Notes: generated by a model from the sequence alone, not told the origin. 39,550 nucleotides of DNA from Chloroflexota bacterium (GCA_017881915.1 JADGQK010000019.1:1-39550); one strand, 5' to 3'. Shown: positions 25,337-32,529, numbered from the stretch's first letter. Numbers and translations: made by a program.

Positions 25337-25858
25337 TCAGCCGATTCCCTGGAGCGTGCTGCGCCGCTCGAGCAGGACCACGTCGCGCCAGCGCCCGGAC
25401 CGATCGCGTCCGAGACGCTCCTGGATCCCGACCCGGCGGAAGCCGGCCGAGCGGTGGACGGCCAGGCTGGCGACATTCTCGATCAGGATGCCCGCCAGGA
25501 GGGTCCAGATGCCGGCTGCCTCGGCGGCCTCGATCTCGGCTGCCAGCAGGGCCGTGCCAATCCCCCGCCCCTGGGCATCGGCCGCGACGTAGACACTCAA
25601 CCAGGCCACTCCGTCATAGACGTGGCGGTGTGAGTACGGGCTGAGGGCCACCCAGCCCAGGACGCGCTCGCGGTCCACCGCGACCAGCCGGCAATCGGGA
25701 CGATGCGCGTCGCTCCAGGTGGACAAGTCGAGGGCCGGCTCGCGATCGATCGTGGCATTGCCACCCAGGATCCCGGCCTCATGGATCGCCCGGACCGCCG
25801 GCCAGTGGCCCGGCCGCATCGGCTCGATCCTGATATCGGCGGTCAACCGCGGGCTCAT
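25337..25858 (-). CDS. GNAT N-acetyltransferase, phosphinothricin/methionine-sulfone acetyltransferase type
   Basis: The 173-aa protein resembles the Pat/YncA group: IRIEPMRPGHWPAVRAIHEAGI..., NATIDREP, VAWLSVYVAADAQGRGIGTALL (acetyl-CoA loop RGIGTA), and NVASLAVHRSAGFRRVGIQERLG. Proteins of this group acetylate free amino-group substrates such as phosphinothricin, methionine sulfone or other amino-acid analogues. Its ATG overlaps the FAH stop (ATGA), placing it inside the tyrosine-degradation operon, where no known step needs acetylation. Confidence 0.88.
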   Translation of the reverse strand: MSPRLTADIRIEPMRPGHWPAVRAIHEAGILGGNATIDREPALDLSTWSDAHRPDCRLVAVDRERVLGWVALSPYSHRHVYDGVAWLSVYVAADAQGRGIGTALLAAEIEAAEAAGIWTLLAGILIENVASLAVHRSAGFRRVGIQERLGRDRSGRWRDVVLLERRSTLQGIG

Positions 25859-26880
25859 GCCGGCCGGGCCACGATCGGGGTTGCGAGCGCTCCCAGTCGC
25901 TCGACCCGCAGGACCACCTCGTCGCCCGGTTCGAGATAGCGGCCGATGGTCGACTCCCGGATCTCGAGCAGGCAGCCGCCTCCGACCGTGCCACTGCCGA
26001 CCAGGTCGCCCGGTCGAAGGGTGGCGTCAGCCGAGGCCCGGGCCAGCATCTGGCCGAACGAGAACTGGGCGTCGGCCCAGCTGCCCCGCGACAGCTCGGC
26101 GCCGTTCACCTCGGCAGTCAGGGCGAGGGACGGGCCGGTGGACCCCGGCAGGCGAACGTCCTCGAGCTCGTCCGGGGTGACCAGCCAGGGGCCGATCGAC
26201 GAAGCGAAATCCTTGCCCTTGGCCGGACCCAGCCGAACCGTCGTCTCCTCGCGCTGGAGATCGCGCGCGCTCCAGTCGTTGAGGATCAGGTAGCCGCCGA
26301 TCGCCTCCTCGGCCCGCTCGGCGGACAGGTCGCGAGCGGGCGTATCCACGAGGGCGCAGACCTCCAGCTCGTAATCGAGCTCGACGCTGCCGCGCGGCGC
26401 CCAGACCGGATCGCCCGGGCCGCGGATCTCGGAGGTGTTGCTGAAGTAGAAGATCGGCAGGCGGTACCACGCCTCGGGCACCGGGTTGCCGCGGCGGGCC
26501 CACATCGTGGCGACGTGGCCCTCGAAGGCGTAGAAGTCGCGCAGGCTGAGGGGTCGGAGGATGGGCGGCCCGAAGGCCAGGGCGGCGGCGGCGAGAACGG
26601 CCGGATCGCCGTCATCACGCGGCACGAACCCCTCGACGAGATCCGCCAGCGCGGCGACCCGGAGGCCGCCCGCGAGGTGGGCGTCAAGGGTTGAGATGGG
26701 CATCCGGAACAGGGCCGAGTTGTGGGCCCGGCTCGGGTCCTGGCCGGCCAGCCGCCGACGAACGAGCTCGAGGTCGAGCCAGGCTGCCCCCTCGGCAGGC
26801 GTCGGCCGAAGCGACGCGGCGAGGCGCCAGGACTCGCCGGCCGGCGCGTTCAGCTGGCGGACGTGGGCGAGGATCATCAC
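25855..26880 (-). CDS. Fumarylacetoacetate hydrolase family protein
   Basis: This enzyme most likely hydrolyses fumarylacetoacetate to fumarate and acetoacetate, the last step of tyrosine breakdown. The 341-aa protein has all expected active-site residues: Asp115 and the general base His122 (DFYAFEGHV, spacing as in mouse FAH D126/H133), metal ligands Glu171 and Glu173 (DYELEV) and Asp202 (LNDWSARDLQ), plus KGKDFASSIGPWLVT and the GSGTVGGGC loop. The GTG at 26880 (or the ATG right after it) lies 5-8 nt after a TAGACT -10 box. FAH-fold enzymes have several substrates; context favours fumarylacetoacetate. Confidence 0.9.
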   Translation of the reverse strand: MMILAHVRQLNAPAGESWRLAASLRPTPAEGAAWLDLELVRRRLAGQDPSRAHNSALFRMPISTLDAHLAGGLRVAALADLVEGFVPRDDGDPAVLAAAALAFGPPILRPLSLRDFYAFEGHVATMWARRGNPVPEAWYRLPIFYFSNTSEIRGPGDPVWAPRGSVELDYELEVCALVDTPARDLSAERAEEAIGGYLILNDWSARDLQREETTVRLGPAKGKDFASSIGPWLVTPDELEDVRLPGSTGPSLALTAEVNGAELSRGSWADAQFSFGQMLARASADATLRPGDLVGSGTVGGGCLLEIRESTIGRYLEPGDEVVLRVERLGALATPIVARPA

Positions 26881-26891
26881 CGGGCAGTCTA
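26881..26891 (-). promoter_or_regulatory. -10 box of the FAH-GNAT operon
   Basis: TAGACT (26891-26886) lies 5 nt before a GTG that is directly followed by an ATG in the same frame. The arrangement fits a leaderless or nearly leaderless message. Confidence 0.5.
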
Positions 26892-27182
26892 GCGACGGCG
26901 CTCGCGAACGGGCACGATCCGGGGCCGAGCGCCGTCAGCACGACGGGGCCCGGTTCTGGATGAATAGCGATCCCCATGCTCCTCGGCAAGGACTCGGCCC
27001 CGAATCGAGGCTCGAATCGGCTCGGAGCCGCCAGCGAGCACCGGGCACCTCAAGGATCGTGCCCGATCACCCAAGGGCAACCGGTCGCGAATCCGGCCGA
27101 TGTCACGCGTTCCTTGAATACGAGCATGGGCATCGGTAATCGGCACTGATCCGGGCGCGACGAGGCCGCCCGGCTGACCTGC
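26892..27182. other. Gene-free stretch with a long-range 12-bp inverted repeat
   Basis: No convincing gene is seen between the HPPD stop and the FAH promoter. CGGGCACGATCC (26909-26920) and its exact complement (27054-27065) bound a segment of about 157 bp. A 7-bp GC hairpin (27151-27157 with 27167-27173) just after the HPPD stop could be a weak terminator. No target-site duplication or transposase is present, so I do not call a mobile element. The 85-aa ORF at 26889-27146 lacks a recognisable pattern. Confidence 0.4.
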
Positions 27183-28364
27183 CTAGAGGTTGCCCCGGTT
27201 CGCCTGCTCGCGCTCGATCGCCTCGAACAGCGCCTTGAAGTTGCCGACCCCGAAGCCGCGTGACCCGTGACGCTCGATGATCTCGAAGAAGAACGTGGGC
27301 CGGTCCTGAACGGGCCGGGTGAAGATCTGGAGGAGGTAGCCCTCCTCGTCGCGATCGGCCTCGATCCCGAGCTCCTCGAGCGTGTCGATCGGGACGCCGA
27401 CGTCGCCGACCCGCTCGGCCAGCCCAGCGTAGTACTCGTGCGGCAGCCCCAGGAATTCGACTCCGTTGTCGCGCAGCCGGCGGACCGTGGTCACGATGTC
27501 TTCGGTCCGCAACGCGATGTGCTGGCAGCCCGGGCTGAGGTACCAGTCCAGGAACTCCTGGATCTGGCTCTTCTTCTTGCCCGCGGCCGGCTCGTTGATC
27601 GGGAACTTGATCCTGCCGCTGCCGTTCGTCATCACCTTTGACATCAGGGCCGAGTACTCGGTGTGGATCACCTTGTCGTCGTAGTGGATGAGCTGGGCGA
27701 AGCCGAGGACGTCGCGGTAGAAGTCGACGAACGTGTCCATCTCGCCCAGGCCCACGTTGCCGACGCAGTGATCCACCTCGAGCAGGCTCAGGCCGGTGGC
27801 GGCGCGGGCGGGCCGCTTCACGGCGCGATAGCCGGGCGCGAACAGCCCGTGGTAGGAGCTCCTGTCGATGAACGAATGGACGGTCTCGCCGTAGGTCCGG
27901 ATCGTGGCCCGGCGCAGGACGCCGTCAGCGCCGCCGTCAGCCTCCGCCGGGGGCAGCACCCCGACTGCCCCCCGGCCGGTCGTCTCGCGCCAGGCGCTCT
28001 CGACGTCGTCGACGGCAAAGGCGATGTCGTGGACCCCGTCTCCGTGGAGCCGGACGTGGTCGGCAATCTCGCCTTCGGGCGTCAGTGGCGCGGTGAACAC
28101 GAACCGGATCCCGTTCTGGACCATGACGTAGCTCGCCCGGTCGCGAACCTTCGTCTCGAGACCGGCGAAGGCGACCGGCCCGAAGCCCCACAGGGCCCGG
28201 TAGTAGGCCGCGGCCTGCCGGGCATTGCCGACCCAGAACTCGACGTGGTCGATGCCCTTGAGCGGCAGGAAGTCGGCCGCCTGGGCATAGGCGTCCTTGT
28301 TGACCCGGGCTCCCGCCTGGTTTGCGGCGCCGCGCGTGGAGCGACGCTCCGCAGTCTCGGTCAT
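27183..28364 (-). CDS. hpd: 4-hydroxyphenylpyruvate dioxygenase
   Basis: HPPD converts 4-hydroxyphenylpyruvate and O2 to homogentisate. The 393-aa protein has two VOC-fold halves and the complete iron triad His199 (LEVDHCVGN), His282 (GCQHIALRTEDIV) and Glu361 (FFFEIIERHGSRGFGVGNFKALFEAIE). The N-terminal ~30 residues are a polar extension. The ATG has AGCAGGA and GAGG sequences upstream. It is the first enzyme of the tyrosine-degradation set and is divergent from the DinB gene at 28480. The set is HPPD, then FAH-GNAT, then HGD, all on the minus strand. Confidence 0.96.
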   Translation of the reverse strand: MTETAERRSTRGAANQAGARVNKDAYAQAADFLPLKGIDHVEFWVGNARQAAAYYRALWGFGPVAFAGLETKVRDRASYVMVQNGIRFVFTAPLTPEGEIADHVRLHGDGVHDIAFAVDDVESAWRETTGRGAVGVLPPAEADGGADGVLRRATIRTYGETVHSFIDRSSYHGLFAPGYRAVKRPARAATGLSLLEVDHCVGNVGLGEMDTFVDFYRDVLGFAQLIHYDDKVIHTEYSALMSKVMTNGSGRIKFPINEPAAGKKKSQIQEFLDWYLSPGCQHIALRTEDIVTTVRRLRDNGVEFLGLPHEYYAGLAERVGDVGVPIDTLEELGIEADRDEEGYLLQIFTRPVQDRPTFFFEIIERHGSRGFGVGNFKALFEAIEREQANRGNL

Positions 28365-28467
28365 CGCGTCCTGCTGCCTCCTCTGGCGAGCACTGGAGCG
28401 TTCGCCGAAGCGAGGCGCTCATCTGTGATCCCGGACGATACACCGCGCCTGAGACTCCGCCGACCGG

Positions 28468-28479
28468 TACGATGACCGG
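28468..28479 (+). promoter_or_regulatory. -10 box of the DinB gene, leaderless arrangement
   Basis: TACGAT (28468-28473) is followed by 6 nt and the GTG at 28480. No Shine-Dalgarno sequence is present. It is divergent from hpd. Confidence 0.5.
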
Positions 28480-28998
28480 GTGACGACACCAACGCCCGCC
28501 GCCGCCGAGGTCGAGCGATTGACAAGCGCCGCGGCTGCGATCGAGGCCCTCCGGGGACCGATCGAAGCGGCCGGGCCCTGGCCGGTCCGGCCCGTCGCCG
28601 GCGATGGGCCCGAGGCGGAGTGGGGAGCGCCCGAGGTCCTTGCCCATGTGGCCGAGATGCTCCAGTACTGGCTGGGCGAGATCGAACGGGTCCTGGCCGG
28701 AGCGCCCGAGCCGGTGCCGTTTGGTCGGATCGCCACGGACCCGCTGCGCACGCTGACGATCGAGCGGGACCGTTCCTTGCCGGCCAATGAGCTGATCAAC
28801 CGGATCCAGTCGGCGGTCGCTCGTTACGCCGCCCGCCTGCCCCAGCTCACGCTGGCCGAATGGGACAAACGCGGGCTTCACCCCCGGCTCGGCGAGATGA
28901 CCGTCGGGGCCATCCTCCCGCGCTTTGTGGTCGTTCACCTCGAGGAGCACGCGGCCCAGCTGCGGGCGACCCTCGCCGGCCGGGGCCCGGCCGCCTAG
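28480..28998 (+). CDS. DinB/YfiT-family putative metal-dependent protein
   Basis: The 172-aa protein is a four-helix DinB-fold protein with the usual three-histidine metal site: His56 (PEVLAHVAEML) and His153/His157 (VVVHLEEHAAQL). The family includes bacillithiol S-transferases and mycothiol-dependent maleylpyruvate isomerase. It is the gene next to hpd, divergently transcribed, in a pathway that lacks a recognisable maleylacetoacetate isomerase. That role is a hypothesis only. The GTG start is chosen because of the -10 box 6 nt upstream. Confidence 0.85.
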   Translation: MTTPTPAAAEVERLTSAAAAIEALRGPIEAAGPWPVRPVAGDGPEAEWGAPEVLAHVAEMLQYWLGEIERVLAGAPEPVPFGRIATDPLRTLTIERDRSLPANELINRIQSAVARYAARLPQLTLAEWDKRGLHPRLGEMTVGAILPRFVVVHLEEHAAQLRATLAGRGPAA

Positions 28999-29186
28999 GA
29001 CGGCGGGTCGGGGCCCGGCAGCCTGGGACGCCTCCGGGCCACCACGATCCGGACGATCCCGTCCGTCGAGACCCGGTGCGGACCGGCAACTCCCCCACGT
29101 GTCGGGTCCGACTGGTACTCCCGGCTCATGGCCCGGGCAGGACTCCGGGTGCACGATCGGGGCAGAGATGACTCTCATCTCTCGGT
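28999..29186 (+). other. Non-coding region before the riboswitch
   Basis: No supported gene. A perfect 8-bp hairpin AGAGATGA-CTC-TCATCTCT (29164-29182) lies directly before the aptamer, and a CACGAT -10-like hexamer is at 29152-29157. Either may belong to the promoter of the riboswitch transcript. The overlapping ORFs in the track look like shadows. Confidence 0.4.
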
Positions 29187-29277
29187 GAACCGACCGTCCA
29201 GGGCAAACCCGTCGTGAGGCGGGGACGCAAAGCCAGGGACCTCTGCCTTCGGCGGAGGCAGCCCGGCTGCCGGCGGA
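29187..29277 (+). ncRNA. Class I cyclic-di-GMP (GEMM-I) riboswitch aptamer
   Basis: The conserved core CAGGGCAAACC...GGGGACGCAAAGCC is present. The first inner stem CCCGTC/GGCGGG (29208-29213 with 29218-29223) is capped by the GNRA tetraloop GTGA. The second stem CCTCTGCC/GGCGGAGG (29240-29247 with 29251-29258) has a TTC loop, and a 3' GGCAGC-CCG-GCTGCC hairpin follows, as in the Vibrio Vc2 aptamer. The class binds c-di-GMP; a subset binds 3',3'-cGAMP. The only genes downstream on this strand are two micro-ORFs before a convergent gene. No GGDEF or EAL gene is in the window. Confidence 0.9.
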
Positions 29278-29288
29278 GATCCGCAGCC

Positions 29289-29305
29289 GCACTCGAGGTG
29301 CAGCG
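29289..29305 (+). promoter_or_regulatory. Ribosome-binding site within a small hairpin downstream of the riboswitch
   Basis: GAGG (29295-29298) lies 7 nt before the ATG of the 30-aa ORF and is held in the loop and stem of GCAC-TCGAG-GTGC (29289-29301). It could be the expression platform for translational control by the aptamer. Confidence 0.4.
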
Positions 29306-29398
29306 ATGAGGGCGAACCTGGCGCGCTTCATCATGGCTGGGGCGAACGCGCCCTCGGCTCTCACTTCGGGCGAGTCGGACAGGTTGGGTCTCACGTGA
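29306..29398 (+). CDS. Micro-ORF A, 30 aa, riboswitch-linked
   Basis: The ORF starts at an ATG with GAGG 7 nt upstream, 29 nt after the riboswitch aptamer. The peptide begins MRANLARFIMAGANAPSALT and is polar with no membrane segment. Its TGA overlaps the GTG of micro-ORF B (GTGA), the arrangement seen in translationally coupled genes. It could be a functional peptide or only a leader that delivers ribosomes to ORF B. It is too short for the ORF track. Confidence 0.5.
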   Translation: MRANLARFIMAGANAPSALTSGESDRLGLT

Positions 29399-29496
29399 AG
29401 AAACTGATCAGGTCGCAGGCCTTCCGGGTCCTGCTCGCCCTCGGAGCGCTCGGCAGCTCGGCAGTCGTGCTCGAAGCTGGTCGGCGCTGGTTCTAG
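29395..29496 (+). CDS. Micro-ORF B, 33 aa, single-helix basic peptide under riboswitch control
   Basis: The GTG at 29395 overlaps the stop of ORF A. The peptide starts MKKLIRSQAFRVLLALGALG, continues with a hydrophobic stretch to about residue 26, and ends GRRWF. Basic ends flanking a central alpha-helical hydrophobic core fit a one-pass or surface-bound membrane peptide. No other GTG, ATG or TTG start occurs in this frame back to a stop at 29215. Its own ribosome-binding site is weak, which favours coupling to ORF A. I do not know a characterised homologue. Confidence 0.6.
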   Translation: MKKLIRSQAFRVLLALGALGSSAVVLEAGRRWF

Positions 29497-29500
29497 CAAA

Positions 29501-29550
29501 CAGGGTCGATTGACCCTGGCCGCAACGCGGGCCGCCGGATCGACCGGCGG
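29501..29550 (+). terminator. Two hairpins after the micro-ORFs
   Basis: CAGGGTC-GATT-GACCCTG (29501-29518) begins 5 nt after the stop of ORF B, and CCGCCGG-ATCGA-CCGGCGG follows at 29532-29550. Both are perfect 7-bp stems. Neither has a T-tract. They lie between convergent transcription units and probably end both. Confidence 0.5.
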
Positions 29551-29576
29551 TCCGTCCGATTCAGGACACCGGCGGG

Positions 29577-30536
29577 CTAGGACGGCCGGCGGCGTTCCTC
29601 GTGGACGACGCTGCGCAGCAGGAACATCACGTTGGCTGGGCGTTCTGCCAGCCTGCGCATGAAGTACGGGTACCACTCGCGACCGTAAGGCACGTAGATC
29701 CGGACCCGATAGCCCGCCCCGACGAGCTGCTGCTGCAGGTCGCGCCGGATGCCATAGAGCATCTGGAACTCGAACCGGTCGCGCCCCAACCCCTCCCGCT
29801 CGACCAGGTCGGTAGCGGCCCGGATCATCCGGGGGTCGTGGGTGGCCAGGGCGGGCGAAGCGCCCTCGCGCAGAAGCCGGCCGAGCAGGGTCAGGTACGA
29901 CTCGTCGACCTCCGGCTTCGTCGGGAAGGCGACCGCGGCGGGTTCCCGGTACGCTCCCTTGCACAGCCGGACCGGAGCCCGCTCGGCGATCAGGGCGGTG
30001 ATGTCGTCGGCACTCCTGCGCAGCGCCGCCTGGATCACGACGCCGCTGGCCGGGTTGATCGCCCGGAGCTCCCGCCAGATCGCCAGCGTCGAGTCCGTCC
30101 TGGCGTGGTCCTCCATGTCGATTCGGACGAACGCACCGGTCGCCGCAGCCGCCTCGAAGACCCGGGCCACGTTCGCGCGACACAGCTCAGGCGACAAGTC
30201 GAGGCCCATCTGGCTGAGCTTGAGGCTGACGTTGCCGTCCAGGCCACGCCCCGCCAGGGCGTCGAGCAACTCGAGATAGCGATCGGCGGCCGCTGTGGCG
30301 GCGGCCTCGGACTGGACCGACTCGCCGAGGACGTCGACGGTGGTCCGGCGGCCGGCCGCACGGAGCCGGTCGAGGGCATCGAGCGCCTCGACCAGCGTCT
30401 CGCCGGCCACGAATCGCTGGACCATCGAGCGGGTCAACGACAGTCGGGTCGCCAGACGCCCGACTCGGGGCTGGCGCGAGAGGGACAGGATCGCCGAACG
30501 CATCGCCCGCTCGGGCAGTTCGCCGATCGCCGTCAT
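29577..30536 (-). CDS. Proline dehydrogenase
   Basis: This FAD enzyme oxidises proline to pyrroline-5-carboxylate. The 319-aa protein has the TIM-barrel pattern of monofunctional ProDH: TVDVLGESVQSEAAA, GNVSLKLSQMGLDLSPELC, FVRIDMEDHARTDSTL, VRLCKGAYREPAAVAFPTK, LATHDPRMI, FEFQMLYGIRRDLQQQL and VRIYVPYGREWYPYFMRRLAERPAN. The ORF-track start at 30716 lies inside the S9 gene; the ATG at 30536, 13 nt after that gene's stop, gives a normal N-terminus. The S9 peptidase-ProDH pair could release and then oxidise proline. No P5C dehydrogenase is in the window. Confidence 0.93.
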   Translation of the reverse strand: MTAIGELPERAMRSAILSLSRQPRVGRLATRLSLTRSMVQRFVAGETLVEALDALDRLRAAGRRTTVDVLGESVQSEAAATAAADRYLELLDALAGRGLDGNVSLKLSQMGLDLSPELCRANVARVFEAAAATGAFVRIDMEDHARTDSTLAIWRELRAINPASGVVIQAALRRSADDITALIAERAPVRLCKGAYREPAAVAFPTKPEVDESYLTLLGRLLREGASPALATHDPRMIRAATDLVEREGLGRDRFEFQMLYGIRRDLQQQLVGAGYRVRIYVPYGREWYPYFMRRLAERPANVMFLLRSVVHEERRRPS

Positions 30537-30549
30537 CGGTCCGCCGGCC

Positions 30550-32517
30550 TCAGCCGGCCGCAGCTTCGTTGAGGACGTGCAGCTTGAGGAAGGCCAGGAT
30601 CCGCTCGAACCCATCGCGCCGGTTCGCCCGCTGTTCCCAACCGTGACCCTCCTCCTCGTACCACCGGATCTCGTGGTGCTTGTCCTCGATGACCAGTGCT
30701 TCGAGCAGCTTCTCACTCATCAGCGGCACAACCCGGCGGTCCTTCCGGCCGTGCAGCACGAGCAGGGGCGCCTCGATTCGCTCGGCCCGGTAGAGCGGCG
30801 ATCCACGCCGATAGGCCAGGGCGCCCGCCGGATCGTCGGGGCTGCCCATCTGGCGGTGCAGGTCGATTCGGCCGGGCCGATCGCCGTGGCGGTAGCTCTC
30901 GGCGATCTCCGAATCGCCGTACAGGTCGACGCCGGCTCGCCACAGCGACGGCTCCTCGACGAGGCAGCACAGGGTCAGGTACCCGCCGTAGGACCCGCCG
31001 TAGACCGCGAGCCGCCCGTCACACCACGGTTGCTGCTCGAGCCAGCGGGCGGCATCAATGCAGTCGAACGCGTCAGCGTGGCCCCATTCGCCGCGATTCG
31101 CCTCCCGGAACGCCCGACCGTAGCCCGTTGACCCGCGGAAATCCACATCAAGGACCGCAAAGCCCTCACGGACGAGGAGCTGCTTGAAGGGCTGCCAGGT
31201 GCGCGCGTTCTGCCACGTGGGACCACCGTGGGTATACACGATCGCCGGAACCCGGCCAGCGCCCCGCCGGCCCGTCGCCCCCGCCGGCCGCCACAGGGTC
31301 GCCTCGATGGGCAGGCCGTCCCGGGCGTTGAACCGGATCCGCTCGGGCTCGGTCCAGCGGGCGTGGCGCAGGACCGCCGGCAACGAGTCGGTCAGTGCCC
31401 GCGGCTGGTTCCGTTCGCCCGCAACTCCGGGCACCGGCAGGAGCCACAGGTCCTGCGGACGTCGCTCGCTTTCGCCGATCGCCAGGACCTGGCTGCCATC
31501 AGCCGACCAGGCGATCGCCCGCCAGACGCCCGGCCATGGCTGGATCGCCCGGCCGGCGCCGGCCGCCGGGATCGGCGCCGCGTTCTTCGGCGGCCGACCA
31601 GGCGATCGCCGGACCTGGACCCCACCCTCCGCAAGTGGGGCGACCACCAGGTCGACCAGCCCATCGTGGACGGCAATGTGGGTGAACCAGCGGCCGTCCG
31701 GCGACGGCAACGCGACCGAACCGAACCCGCCGGTCGGCTCACCGTGCTCCTGGACGCCCGACGTGAGGATCGTCCGCCCGCGCAGATCGGGGCCGACGCG
31801 GACCACCTGGAACCAGCCGTCGGCGTCGGAGATCAGGAGCAGGGCTCCGTCGGAGAGCCAGCGCGGACCGCATTCCCAGGCCCCCTGGGCCTCGATTCGA
31901 TGCTCGGCGCCGGTCGCGACCTCGAGGATCGAGACGGTCGAGCGCCAGTCGTCGACTTCGCGCTGGGCAACGAGGGCGAGTCGGGTGCCGTCGGGTGCCC
32001 AGCTGAAGTCGTCGACGTCCAGGCCGGTCGGCGTCAGCGGGGTTGCTTCGGCTGGTTTCGGATGGCGGGCCGGCCGGCCCCGACGCGGGATCGGCGCATC
32101 GATCAGCCAGACCTGGGACCAGCCCCGTCGGCGCGACACGAAGGCGAGCCGGCTGCCGTCCGGACTCCAGCGCGGGGAGCTGTTGCCGGCCGGATGCTCG
32201 GTCACCCGGACCTGGCGCGAGCCGTCTGTTCCGATGACCCAGACCGAGCCGTCCCTGATGAAGGCCAGCCGCCGGCCATCGGGCGACCAGTGCGGATCGC
32301 TGACCGACTTCTCGGACGCGGTCAGCTGGATGGCCGGGCCGCCGCGCAGCGGCAGGATGAACAGCTGGCGCGCATCGGCCGCCTCCTGGGTGTAGGCGAC
32401 GAAACGCTGGCGGGGATCGAGTCGGTACTCACGGGCTGCGTCGAAACCCAGGATTCGTTCGATGGCCAAGGGTTCGGACGAGGTGACGGCGGCCGCGTCA
32501 GCGATCAGGGAGGGCAT
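30550..32517 (-). CDS. S9-family prolyl-oligopeptidase-like serine peptidase
   Basis: The 655-aa protein has an N-terminal beta-propeller of TolB/WD40-like blades (repeated DPHWSPDGRRLAFIRDG, SPRWSPDGSRLAFVS, DFSWAPDGTRLALV) and a C-terminal alpha/beta-hydrolase. The triad is Ser509 (GGSYGGY), Asp593 (HGRKDRRV) and His625 (EEGHGWE). The family cleaves acyl-peptides or short peptides, often after proline, in the cytoplasm. No signal peptide is seen. The ATG lies 6 nt after a TATATC -10 box. It heads an operon with proline dehydrogenase. Confidence 0.94.
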   Translation of the reverse strand: MPSLIADAAAVTSSEPLAIERILGFDAAREYRLDPRQRFVAYTQEAADARQLFILPLRGGPAIQLTASEKSVSDPHWSPDGRRLAFIRDGSVWVIGTDGSRQVRVTEHPAGNSSPRWSPDGSRLAFVSRRRGWSQVWLIDAPIPRRGRPARHPKPAEATPLTPTGLDVDDFSWAPDGTRLALVAQREVDDWRSTVSILEVATGAEHRIEAQGAWECGPRWLSDGALLLISDADGWFQVVRVGPDLRGRTILTSGVQEHGEPTGGFGSVALPSPDGRWFTHIAVHDGLVDLVVAPLAEGGVQVRRSPGRPPKNAAPIPAAGAGRAIQPWPGVWRAIAWSADGSQVLAIGESERRPQDLWLLPVPGVAGERNQPRALTDSLPAVLRHARWTEPERIRFNARDGLPIEATLWRPAGATGRRGAGRVPAIVYTHGGPTWQNARTWQPFKQLLVREGFAVLDVDFRGSTGYGRAFREANRGEWGHADAFDCIDAARWLEQQPWCDGRLAVYGGSYGGYLTLCCLVEEPSLWRAGVDLYGDSEIAESYRHGDRPGRIDLHRQMGSPDDPAGALAYRRGSPLYRAERIEAPLLVLHGRKDRRVVPLMSEKLLEALVIEDKHHEIRWYEEEGHGWEQRANRRDGFERILAFLKLHVLNEAAAG

Positions 32518-32529
32518 GACCCGGATATA
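32518..32529 (-). promoter_or_regulatory. -10 box of the S9 peptidase-ProDH operon, leaderless arrangement
   Basis: TATATC (32529-32524) is followed by CGGGTC and the ATG at 32517. No Shine-Dalgarno sequence is present. Confidence 0.5.

Noticed and set aside
26909-27065. Segment bounded by 12-bp inverted repeats considered as a MITE
   Set aside because: No target-site duplication and no related transposase; kept only as an unexplained inverted repeat.
26889-27146. 85-aa minus-strand ORF between hpd and FAH
   Set aside because: No ribosome-binding site or -10 box at its GTG, no recognisable domain, Arg-rich composition; it is probably chance.
27937-30183. 748-aa minus-strand ORF spanning hpd, dinB, the riboswitch and part of ProDH
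   Set aside because: It runs across several genes and the aptamer in other frames; a product of GC-rich composition with few stop codons.
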